From positions 392,188-456,187 of the forward strand of contig JANQAB010000002.1 in assembly GCA_024707265.1 (NCBI GenBank): a stretch of 64,000 nucleotides of DNA, read 5' to 3'. The position numbers and the translations under genes are program-made. Shown one piece after another: positions 18,615 to 26,684 of this stretch (position 1 is its first letter; each line of letters opens with the position of its first letter). This stretch comes from Sporocytophaga sp. (GTDB taxonomy: Bacteria; Bacteroidota; Bacteroidia; Cytophagales; Cytophagaceae). A model generated the notes under the pieces. The model worked only from the letters and a program-made list of their open reading frames with translations. It was not told where the DNA came from and ran no database searches.

Positions 18615-20207
18615 ATGAAAAAAGCTTATTTTTATTCTTTAATCACATTCTTAACTTTTATAGTTTCTTTGACAAATATAAAAGCTGCGTCAGTTAGTGG
18701 TTTCTCAATTAATTCTCCACTCATTAATGGAAAAGTTGCAATGACCACAGATGGAAATACAACAATTAATTTTACGGTTAATTTTGTTAGAACGACATCG
18801 GAATATCCTACATTTTTAGTCAAACTTGTATCTGACAACGGAAATTTCAAAAACAAGGATCTTACTTCTATTATACAAATTAATTCAACTGAATTTGGAA
18901 CCGGAACTACTCTTTCCAAAACTTATTCAAGAGATGTTGCTATCTCCAACACCTATTATCCTAATGCAACTGCTGTACTACTACAATATAGTATAAATGG
19001 TAATGATTGGGTATTTTCAACAAATGCATATCAAGTTCAGTTTTGTGAACCAGTTACAGTATCTCCTTCAGTTGTAATTTGCCCTGGAAGCTCGACGACT
19101 CTCACTGCAAGTGGTGCAGACTCTTATACATGGTCTCCCGCAGAAGGGTTAAATACCACAACAGGTGCTACAGTTGTAGCAACACCATCAGTTACTACTA
19201 TCTATAATGTTGTTGGCAATAAAACCAATGGTTGTAGTTCAACTAAATCCGATACTGTCATTCTTTGGCCATTTAATATTTCACCCGATGTTACAACGTG
19301 TTATGGATCTCCAGTCAAATTAGTAGCAAAAGGTCCGGGTGTGCCCGGCTTTGTAAGGACTACCTATAGTTGGTCTCCTTCCGATGGGTTAAATACAACC
19401 ACGAATGATACAGTTATAGCAAATCCAAGTGTGACAACCACCTATACAGTAACGATGAAGTTTCTCACCTGTACAATTACCAAATCAGTTACTGTAACAG
19501 TTGCAGGGGTTTGTGGTACTTCTATGGAATATCCAATTAATTTAGGTACAATTCGTCCTTGTGACATGTTATCATTAAGCGGCAATACCACTGGGTTTGG
19601 AAATAACTATGGAAGTGACAAAACAAATGGCCAGCCAAGTCCAGATGTTTTTTATAAATTTAAAGGCTCTGGTATTGGCTCTGGCAATTATAGTATTTCT
19701 ACTTGTTCTAGCAGCTATTCAGGTGCAGATTTTGATACTTACCTACATTTGCTTACAAGTTCAGGTCAGTGGATTATATCAAATAACGATGCTTGTGGAA
19801 GTAATACATCTGAGATAAATGTAAATTTGCCTGGAGCCTCTTTTTATATAGTAGTAGAAGGTAATAACAGCTCTTCTGGAAACTATAATTTATTGTTAAG
19901 TCGGGGAGGCTCGTGTTTAAGATCCGGAAGTGACTTAAGCGAGTCAGAATCATATAATATGGAAATAAAAACGCAACTTGTTCCAAATCCTGCTACAGCT
20001 GATGATTTTAGATTGGTTTTGGCAAATGGTCTTCAAAAGGCAGCCAATGTTGCTATATATGATTCTAAAGGAGGGTTAAAGAAATCGATTAAAAATTACG
20101 ATTATGACACACCTATAACTACTAATGATTTGGAGAACGGTATTTATTTCGTTACGATCACAGATGAATTTAATACTGAGACAAAAAAACTTGTAGTTAA
20201 TAAATAA
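18615..20207 (+). CDS. T9SS-secreted multidomain surface protein
   Basis: The 530-residue protein has a signal peptide (MKKAYFYSLITFLTFIVSL, cut near NIKA) and an N-terminal beta domain (about 25-140). Two PKD-like repeats follow, sharing YTWSPAEGLNTTTGATV and YSWSPSDGLNTTTNDTV (about 145-295). A PPC-like beta-sandwich comes next (about 300-430, with DVFYKFKG and FDTYLHLLTSSGQW). A C-terminal T9SS sorting domain starts at LVPNPATADDF and ends KKLVVNK. No enzyme active site is visible. It is exported through the outer membrane and probably surface-bound; an adhesive role is inferred from the domain set. Confidence 0.85.
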   Translation: MKKAYFYSLITFLTFIVSLTNIKAASVSGFSINSPLINGKVAMTTDGNTTINFTVNFVRTTSEYPTFLVKLVSDNGNFKNKDLTSIIQINSTEFGTGTTLSKTYSRDVAISNTYYPNATAVLLQYSINGNDWVFSTNAYQVQFCEPVTVSPSVVICPGSSTTLTASGADSYTWSPAEGLNTTTGATVVATPSVTTIYNVVGNKTNGCSSTKSDTVILWPFNISPDVTTCYGSPVKLVAKGPGVPGFVRTTYSWSPSDGLNTTTNDTVIANPSVTTTYTVTMKFLTCTITKSVTVTVAGVCGTSMEYPINLGTIRPCDMLSLSGNTTGFGNNYGSDKTNGQPSPDVFYKFKGSGIGSGNYSISTCSSSYSGADFDTYLHLLTSSGQWIISNNDACGSNTSEINVNLPGASFYIVVEGNNSSSGNYNLLLSRGGSCLRSGSDLSESESYNMEIKTQLVPNPATADDFRLVLANGLQKAANVAIYDSKGGLKKSIKNYDYDTPITTNDLENGIYFVTITDEFNTETKKLVVNK

Positions 20208-20230
20208 AGGTTAGTTTAATTTTAAAAATA

Positions 20231-20272
20231 AAAAAACGAATAGTTTGAACAATATCAGCTATTCGTTTTTTT
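20231..20272 (+). terminator. Rho-independent terminator
   Basis: AAAAAACGAATAG (20231-20243) pairs with CTATTCGTTTTTT (20259-20271) and is followed by further T. It ends the T9SS-protein gene. Confidence 0.9.
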
Positions 20273-20334
20273 ATTTTAAATCATTCCTCACTTATTCTTC
20301 AATCAATTTAAAGGGTGGAGCGAAATGAAAAAGT

Positions 20335-20370
20335 AAAAAAAGCTGCCCTTTTTGAAGGCAGCTTTTTTTA
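20335..20370 (-). terminator. Rho-independent terminator of the truncated lipocalin gene
   Basis: AGCTGCC (20341-20347) and GGCAGCT (20357-20363) form the stem, with a run of T on the minus strand made by the A run at 20335-20340. It lies 20 bases past the stop of the lipocalin remnant. Confidence 0.8.
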
Positions 20371-20389
20371 TTAAAGGATTTACTATAAA

Positions 20390-20665
20390 TTATTTTTGAG
20401 CAGTCATTACTGTTTGATAAATGAGTGGAGCAGTACCAATACTGAATTTGAACGTTGAGCCATCAAGTTGATCAATCTTAAATGTTTCGTCATCTATAAT
20501 AATTTGAGTATCATTGTTCGTGAATTCCCATGTTCCAGGATTATTTCCTCCGCATTCATCTGTATTTGAATCTGTATAAGTTTTATCAGTTTTAAATATT
20601 TGAAGAGATGATTTATCACAATCTTCTAATGGGACATTCTGACCTGCTAGCGATTGGCTAGTTAC
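20390..20665 (-). pseudogene. 3' end of a lipocalin-like gene, cut by an insertion sequence
   Basis: On the minus strand a frame from the IS boundary to the TAA at 20390-20392 encodes about 91 residues, including DKSSLQIFKTDKTYTDSNTD, then GTWEFTNNDTQIIID and FKFSIGTAPLIYQTVM. This pattern (cysteine pair, GTW.F, a closing beta strand) resembles the small lipocalin-like domains of Bacteroidota lipoproteins. An in-frame stop and the start of the IS terminal repeat at 20666 interrupt it, so the signal peptide and first half are gone. It kept its terminator. Confidence 0.7.
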
Positions 20666-20721
20666 GGATCAATCGGAAAACCTGGGGGGAAAGTTAAAAA
20701 ATCTTTATTTTGTACAAAGTT

Positions 20722-21090
20722 ATGCAGAGTGAAGATTATAATTTAGTTAGTTTGGTACTCCCTTCAGGTATCCTTGATTTCTTTTTAATAACCAAAGTTG
20801 CTCATACAGAAGAAGTACTGAATATTTATCTTGAAGAGAAAAACATAAAACCGGAAGAGTTTAAGACAAGCAAGCTCACCAGCAAGGGCTTTTTTGATGA
20901 AATAAAAGTTCAGGATTTTCCAATCAGAGGCAAAGATGTATTCCTTTATATCAGACGCAGGAGGTGGGAAGATGAGGAGGGATCGATCGTTTATCGGAAC
21001 TGGGAACATGTAGCCAAAGGAACGCGAATGACAAAGGAATTCGCGGCTTTTTTAAAAGTTATATCTCGATTCCAAACCGGTAAGCTGTAA
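20722..21090 (+). CDS. IS transposase N-region protein
   Basis: A 122-residue protein from the ATG at 20722 (MQSEDYNLVSLVLPSGILDF). It contains the GFFDEIKVQDFPIRGKDVFL segment before a charged WEDEEG region and ends SRFQTGKL. It matches in form the separate N-terminal frame of ISAon1-type elements. The longer start at 20710 (TTG) is less likely. The catalytic frame continues after it in the +1 frame, with no good start codon of its own. Confidence 0.75.
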   Translation: MQSEDYNLVSLVLPSGILDFFLITKVAHTEEVLNIYLEEKNIKPEEFKTSKLTSKGFFDEIKVQDFPIRGKDVFLYIRRRRWEDEEGSIVYRNWEHVAKGTRMTKEFAAFLKVISRFQTGKL

Positions 21091-22049
21091 AGCTCTGGGA
21101 GATTATTTTGGAGTTGATGGTAAACTTCTGGAAGAACAATACAGAGACCATCTTAGCAATTTTCATTGCTGGGATCAACTAGAACATGCCGAGCAATGGA
21201 TTCTTTATGAAGATAATCTTGGCCCATATTTAAGTATAGACGAAACAGCTCTTTCTCAGGGAGAGCTGTATACAGTTGTCACTAATAAAGAAGCCAGAGG
21301 CCAAAAGGGATGTCTGGTAGCAATGATCAAAGGCACCAATAGCCAGACAGTACGTGAAGTTCTGAGCAGGATACCAGATTTCAAAAGGCATAAAGTAAAA
21401 GAAGTAACTCTGGATATGGCAGCTTCAATGGAAAATATAGTCAAATATTCATTTCCTAAAGCCACTCTTGTTACAGATAGATTCCATGTCCAGAAGCTTG
21501 CATTTGATGCAGTACAGGAAATGAGGATCCAACTTCGCTGGGAAGCGATAGAACAAGAGAATAAAGAGTTTGAGCTCAGTAAAGAATTAGGGAAAAAGTT
21601 TATTCCGGATATTTATGAAAATGGAGATTCATTGAAACAATTGTTGGCCCGTAGCAGGTACTTGCTATTTAAAGCAAAATCAAAATGGACCCCGTCACAA
21701 ATACACAGAGGTGAAATACTTTTCAGACTCTATCCATCCCTGGAAACTGCGTATAATCTATCAATACAGTTAGGCAATATATTTCAGACAACAAAAGATA
21801 AAAAGAGTAGCCTTCACTAAGCTGGCTCAATGGTATGATAAGGTAGATAAAGCAGGATTCAAATCATTTGCCACCGTGAGGAGATCAATTGAAGCTCATT
21901 ATCCCACTATTTTAAACTTCTTTGATAACCGCAGTACCAATGCTTCTGCTGAATCTTTTAATGCAAAAATCAAAGCCTTCCGATCTGCTTTCAGAGGAGT
22001 AAGAAATGTAACTTTCTTTTTATTCAGACTTGCAAATATCTATGCTTGA
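21056..22049 (+). CDS. IS transposase catalytic region (DDE, ISL3-like), frame broken
   Basis: The frame opens at 21056, runs through ALGDYFGVDGKLLEEQYRDH, then LSIDETALSQGELYTVVTNK and VTLDMAASMENIVKYSFP and LVTDRFHVQKLAFDAV. It is interrupted near 21811 and resumes as RVAFTKLAQWYDK to FFDNRSTNASAESFNAKIKA, ending at the TGA at 22047-22049. The DE and DM/DRFH segments look like the DDE acidic residues, and the closing N..A E.FNAKIK motif is typical of ISL3-type enzymes. Removing one A from the A5 run near 21811 restores the frame. Expression from the upstream frame would need a +1 shift. Confidence 0.75.
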
Positions 22050-22086
22050 AAAAATTATATCGCTCCCCAGAAATTCCGATTGATCC

Positions 22087-22233
22087 GAGAATCTTCCAAG
22101 GTCCTTTGTTCCTAGTATATAAGGATCCTCCATTGTTATGGCGGTTCAGTCGTGCCTGTAAGTTATCGGTTTGGCCAATGTAAAGTTTTCCGGAAGTCTC
22201 AGACTCAAGGATGTAGGTGTAGTAAATTTTCAT
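22087..22233 (-). pseudogene. GIY-YIG endonuclease gene, 3' half removed by the IS
   Basis: From the ATG at 22233 the frame encodes MKIYYTYILESETSGKLYIG, then QTDNLQARLNRHNNGG and SLYTRNKGPWKILGS, i.e. both conserved motifs (YTYIL for GIY, and YIG). It then runs into the IS at 22086. The missing C-terminal half is visible in the sister copy at 17649. The gene starts downstream of tRNA-His-derived repeats on the same strand. The first half looks intact and recent, unlike the sister copy with YIE. Confidence 0.75.
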
Positions 22234-22295
22234 AGCTGGATAAAAAATAATCTAAAATAAAAAAAGCGACTTAATTTAGTCGCTTTACTTTTAAG

Positions 22296-22370
22296 GGTGG
22301 CCAATGGGACTCGAACCCACGACCCTCCCGACCAAGGTCGGGATGATCTAACCATCTGAACTATTATAGT
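22296..22370 (-). pseudogene. tRNA-His-derived pseudo-tRNA, copy 1
   Basis: T-arm (GTGGG-TTCGAGT-CCCAT) and 3' acceptor strand (TGGCCAC) equal those of tRNA-His. The anticodon arm is the palindrome CCCGACC-TT-GGTCGGG with no readable anticodon. The 5' acceptor region is replaced by GAACTATAATAGTTC, another palindrome, so no acceptor stem can form. Confidence 0.75.
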
Positions 22371-22438
22371 TCGAATAGAGGATCATAAAGCGACTGAAAT
22401 AAAAAAAGCGACTTAAATTTAGTCGCTTTACTTTTAAG

Positions 22439-22513
22439 GGTGGCCAATGGGACTCGAACCCACGACCCTCCCGACCAAGGTCGGGATGATCTAACCATCT
22501 GAACTATTATAGT
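22439..22513 (-). pseudogene. tRNA-His-derived pseudo-tRNA, copy 2
   Basis: Same structure as copy 1, shifted by 143 bases. Conserved T-arm and 3' acceptor strand, palindromic CCCGACC-TT-GGTCGGG in place of the anticodon arm, palindromic GAACTATAATAGTTC in place of the 5' acceptor strand. Confidence 0.75.
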
Positions 22514-22581
22514 TCGAATAGAGGATCATAAAGCGACTGAAATAAAAAAAGCGACTTAAATTTAGTCGCTTTACTTTTAAG

Positions 22582-22656
22582 GGTGGCCAATGGGACTCGA
22601 ACCCACGACCCTCAGAACCACAATCTGATGTTCTAACCAGCTGAACTATGGCCACC
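22582..22656 (-). tRNA. tRNA-His (GTG)
   Basis: On the minus strand the cloverleaf is complete. The acceptor stem is GTGGCCA/TGGCCAC with the extra G at -1 expected for tRNA-His, and the D-arm is GTTC-AGCTGGTTA-GAAC. The anticodon stem TCAGA/TCTGA holds loop TTGTGGT (anticodon GTG), and the T-arm is GTGGG-TTCGAGT-CCCAT. CCA is not encoded. Two defective tandem copies follow downstream on the same strand. Confidence 0.95.
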
Positions 22657-22721
22657 GTTTTACTTTAGGTGTGCAAAGATATAAGAACGAATTTTAATTT
22701 ACAACAAAATATTTCATAAAA

Positions 22722-24064
22722 TTATATTCTGTTGAAAGAAAGTCGTTTACCATAATTGCTTTCGTCAAATTTCCCTTCTTCATACACTAAATTACCACTA
22801 ACAAGGGTATGGGTTACTTTAGAATGGAAATTTACTCCCTCGAAAGGAGACCAACCACATTGATATAAAATGTTGTTTTTAGCTACTTCATATGAAGCTT
22901 CCAGATCCACTAAAACAAGATCAGCCCAATAACCTTCTCTGATATATCCTCTCTTTTCTATCTGGAAACAAATCGCAGGGTTGTGACACATCTTTTCAAC
23001 TACTTTCTCCAAACTGATTTTTCCTTGTTTGTAAAACTCGAGCATGGCATTAAGGCTATGCTGAACCAATGGTCCGCCTGAAGGAGCTTTCCAATAGTTC
23101 TGACTCTTTTCCTCTATAGTATGAGGAGCGTGGTCCGTAGCTATAATGTCAAGATGATCATCAAGCATGGCTTTAAAAAGCGCTTCTTTATGTCTTTTTT
23201 TCCTTTACTGCAGGGTTCCACTTTATCCTGGTTCCAAGTCTGTCATAATCGCTGCTGTCAAACCACAAATGATGTACGCAAACTTCAGCAGTAATCCTTT
23301 TTTTCACTTAAGGGCTTTGAATTATCAAAAAGGCTGATCTCTTCTTCCGTAGATATATGAAGGATATGCAGCCTTGAGTTAAATTTTTTTGCCAAAGCTA
23401 CAGCCATAGAAGAAGATTTGTAGCAGGCTTCTTCATTTCGTATAATAGGATGGATCGAAGCAGAAGGATTTTCTCCATATTTTTCCTTTGCCAATGCAGT
23501 GTTTCTCTGAATCGTTTGTTCATCTTCACAATGCGTTGCAATGAGCATTCCGGCGTTTTTGAATATTTCTTCAAGCGTCTTTTCATTGTCAACCAACATG
23601 TTACCTGTAGAAGAACCCATGAATACTTTTAACCCACAGACATTTTGAGGATCCGTTTTCAATGCTTCCTGTAAGTTGTCATTTGAAACGCCCATGAAAA
23701 AAGAATAATTGGCTAAGGATGTTTGCGCAGCCCTGGCATATTTTTCTGCTAACAGCTCCTGAGTCAGTGTATTAGGAACTGTATTCGGCATTTCCATGAA
23801 AGAGGTTATGCCTCCGGCAACAGCTGCTTTAGCTTCAGAATAAATAGTTGCTTTATGTGTTAAACCTGGTTCTCTGAAGTGTACCTGGTCATCTATAACG
23901 CCTGGAATCAGATACTTTCCTTTCGCATCAATTATTTTATCGGCCGGTTTGGAAGAGAGGTTCTGACCAATTTCCGCAATAAATCCGTTTTCTATAAAAA
24001 TATCACCTGAAGAGATCCGCCCTTCATTTACTATATTTGCATTAAGGATAAGTATTTTTTTCAT
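22722..24064 (-). CDS. pyrC: Dihydroorotase (class I type), frame broken twice
   Basis: The enzyme closes carbamoyl-aspartate to dihydroorotate in pyrimidine synthesis. The N-terminal part (from [15 protein letters not shown]) includes [15 protein letters not shown] and THCEDEQ, and the C-terminal part includes IIATDHAPH with the metal-site Asp and [10 protein letters not shown]. Between them the frame is lost twice. Removing one T from each T7 run (near 23195-23201 and 23288-23294) joins [15 protein letters not shown] and [19 protein letters not shown]. The product is then about 445 residues, normal for the family. The usual HxH metal motif reads QVH, which I recall as usual for the Bacteroidota form. 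Confidence 0.88.
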
Positions 24065-24135
24065 TCTTGAAAATATTTGTCACAAGATACAACCTGCTTC
24101 ATCTTGGGGCAACAATAATATCGCTATAATAGATC

Positions 24136-25522
24136 ATGTCCAATTTATTTGAAAATTTAAAGCTTAATAAGCAACTACTTAACGCCATCGAAGATGCTGG
24201 TTATGAAAAACCTACTGAAATTCAGGAGAAGGCCATTCCTCAGATTATGGCAGGGCATGATATCCTCGGTATCGCTCAGACAGGTACCGGTAAAACAGCA
24301 GCGTATTTGTTGCCATTGCTGATGAAAATAAAATATGCTCAGGGAATGAATCCTAAAGCATTGATCCTTGCCCCGACCAGAGAGCTTGGAATTCAGATAA
24401 ATGAAGAAATCAAAAAGCTGGCTAAATATACCGACATCAGAACAGTAGCTGTTTTCGGGGGAATTGGTCCTAAGCAGCAAATTGAAGAAATCAGGAAAGG
24501 TGTGGATGTAATAGTCGGTACACCGGGAAGATTTATGGATCTCTACAGGGCAAAAGAATTGGTTGTAAAAGAAATCAAGACACTCATTCTGGATGAAGCG
24601 GATAAGATGATGGATATGGGCTTTATGCCGCAGATCAGGCAAATCCTTGAAGTGGTGCCAACGAAACGCCAGAACTTACTGTTCTCTGCTACTATGCCTT
24701 CTAAAGTGGAGTCATTAACAGAAGAATTTCTCGAATATCCTATGAAAATAGAAGTAGCTCCTCAGGCTACTACTGTTGAAGCAATAGAACAGGAACTATA
24801 TAAAGTCCCCAACTTCAAAACCAAAATAAATCTTCTTGGACATCTATTAAGAAATCAGGAGTTAACCAGAGTTATCGTTTTTGTGAAGACAAAGGAGACG
24901 GCAGAGAATGTATTCAAATTCATAGAAAGAAAAATATATTCTGAAGTCAGGGTTATTCATGCAAACAAAGGGCAAAACACCCGCATCAATTCAATAGATG
25001 CATTTAAGGAGGGAAATGTAAGAATACTTGTAGGGACCGATGTGGCAGCAAGAGGAATAGACGTTTCTAAAGTTAGTCACGTAATCAATTTTGATGTGCC
25101 ACTCATCTATGAAGATTATGTACACCGAGTAGGAAGGACAGGAAGGGCAAGTGAGAGCGGTGTTGCTATAACTTTTGCATTGCCAAATGAAGCTTACCAC
25201 ATCGAGCAGATTGAAAAGCTTATTCGTAAAAATATTTCTGTCAAAGAAATTCCGGAGAAAGTTTTTATAGAAGAAACTCCATTTGAAGAAAAGCAGGAAA
25301 TGGATAGGGAATTGGATGATCTTAAAAAAGAGACTTAATCCTGAATTTAAAGGAGCATTCCACGAGAAAAAATATCCGAGAAAAGATTTTCCGGGTAGAA
25401 AGGATACTGGTAAAAAAGGCACAGGACAGAAAGGGAGAAAAGAGACTCAGGGTAAATCCGGAAGCGCCAGAGGCAAAGCCGGACTTAAAGGTAAGGCTCC
25501 AAAAGGAAAATTTAGAAAGTGA
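24136..25522 (+). CDS. DEAD-box RNA helicase, frame broken before the basic tail
   Basis: A full helicase core carries the Q motif (PTEIQEKAIP), AQTGTGKT, PTRELG, LDEADKMMDMGF, SATMP, and HRVGRTGRAS near the end of the second RecA domain. The frame stops at 25338, but a lysine- and glycine-rich tail continues to 25522 in another frame. Removing one A from the A6 run near 25323-25328 gives DDLKKRLNPEFKGAFHEKK, a stretch typical of Bacteroidota DEAD-box proteins, for about 461 residues. It would unwind RNA during ribosome assembly or cold growth (RhlE-like). Confidence 0.9.
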
Positions 25523-25619
25523 TTTTTAACTTTGACTAATAGAATTTTACAATAATCGAGATTATGTTTTTATTAATCTAAAAATATGGCGTTGTAACAG
25601 CTAATCGTCTATATTAGTA

Positions 25620-26681
25620 TTATAGTTTTTTGGTTGAATAATTATTAACAACTTTCCATAGCTGGTTGAAAGATCTTGGGGTTGAGTCGGGGATCCCTCC
25701 TCGCTTGCCCCAAGTTTCCTTTATTAGGTATCTTAAAAGCAGCTTCTTCAGTTTTCCTCCTATTCTATTAGCAATATTGGTTTTGAGCATTGTAAATCTG
25801 AAAATCTTAGTCAGCACATGTTTCTTTTTAGACTCTGCAGAAAAGACATCTTTCCTTTTCATAATCAATAAGGTCTGAAGGTCTATTTTCACAGGACAGG
25901 CAAGAGTACAGTTACCGCAAAGAGTACAGGAATAAACAGGGTGTTGTATTACATTATCAGGGGTGGTAATAGATTTGACAGGAAACTGGATTTGTTCTGT
26001 TAGGTTTATCGGACATACAGAAACACATTGCATGCAATCTATGCAAGAAACAAGCTGTCTTTTTAAAGGATCCGGAAGAAGATCAGTCTTGCCTCCGTCA
26101 ACCAGAATTACAATGAGTCTTTGAGTCGGCGACAAAGGGCCGGACAGCATCTGGAACGGAAGAGGCTTTTCGGGTGAAGAAAAGAAATCAAGGAAAAGAG
26201 GAAGGTCTTTTCCTGAAGGAATCACCTTGTTGATATCTGCTATAAGTATAGATGCCTGCCCTGCCGCAAAGAAGTTCAATGCTTCTCCTGTTATAATCGC
26301 ATTGCCGGATTCTGCTATTAGAAAGGCGGCTTCAGAGATGCTCAATACCCTTTTTTCTTCAGATATTGGATTTTTTTTGCTGATTATTTCAAGGCCAAGA
26401 TTCTCTAGTTTGCCTGGTAAACTCTGAGGAAGCTTTGATGTTGCTTTAGCAGAGAGGTTGAATTTTTTAAGAGAAAATTTTTCAGCAAGCCTTATGATTT
26501 CATTCTGGGCATCATCGTAGGTAGCACACCAGATCAGATGACCTCCTTTTTTTGAGAAATTTGTCTCAAAATCTTTGAGGTGTTTTTCAAGATTTGATAC
26601 TGTAATCTCTCTGATATAGGATGCTCTTTTCCTTGCCAGCGAAGGATTGCTGAAGTTTTCCAGATATGCAGGTTTGGTCAT
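25620..26681 (-). CDS. LutB-like iron-sulfur protein (LUD domain plus two 4Fe-4S sites)
   Basis: The 353-residue protein has an N-terminal LUD (DUF162) domain (about 45-205, with AFLIAESGNAIITG). A ferredoxin-type domain follows with CIDCMQCVSVCP and CTLCGNCTLACP at about 215-270, then a basic tail. This is the LutB/LldF architecture used in lactate oxidation to pyruvate, but shorter than the usual 460 or so residues. No LutA or LutC neighbour is in the window. It ends 3 bases after the M28 peptidase on the same strand, so the two are probably co-transcribed; the link is unclear. Confidence 0.8.
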   Translation of the reverse strand: MTKPAYLENFSNPSLARKRASYIREITVSNLEKHLKDFETNFSKKGGHLIWCATYDDAQNEIIRLAEKFSLKKFNLSAKATSKLPQSLPGKLENLGLEIISKKNPISEEKRVLSISEAAFLIAESGNAIITGEALNFFAAGQASILIADINKVIPSGKDLPLFLDFFSSPEKPLPFQMLSGPLSPTQRLIVILVDGGKTDLLPDPLKRQLVSCIDCMQCVSVCPINLTEQIQFPVKSITTPDNVIQHPVYSCTLCGNCTLACPVKIDLQTLLIMKRKDVFSAESKKKHVLTKIFRFTMLKTNIANRIGGKLKKLLLRYLIKETWGKRGGIPDSTPRSFNQLWKVVNNYSTKKL

Positions 26682-26684
26682 CGA

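Larger units (their letters stand above)
20666..22086 (+). mobile_element. ISL3-like insertion sequence (ISAon1-type), 1421 bp
   Basis: Imperfect terminal inverted repeats bound the element. The left end begins GGATCAATCGG (20666-20676) and the right end carries its exact complement CCGATTGATCC (22076-22086). Both continue with a related CTGGGG stretch inside. Two reading frames encode the transposase. The flanks do not form a target duplication (CTAGTTAC on the left, GAGAATCT on the right). They belong to two different broken genes, so a deletion or recombination followed insertion. Family naming is from protein pattern and two-frame organisation. Confidence 0.85.
22252..22656 (-). repeat. 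143-bp tandem repeats made of tRNA-His sequence plus terminator
   Basis: The same 143-bp unit begins at 22295 and 22438, and a third copy beginning at 22581 is the real tRNA-His. Each unit holds a tRNA-like sequence and an AAAGCGAC...GTCGCTTT hairpin with a T run on the minus strand (for example 22263-22286), the terminator of the tRNA transcript. The first two units are nearly identical to each other and differ from tRNA-His in the 5' acceptor strand and anticodon arm. Confidence 0.85.

Noticed and set aside
22252-22656. 143-bp repeats considered as a CRISPR array
   Set aside because: The units are tRNA-His sequence plus terminator with no distinct spacers, and no cas genes are near.
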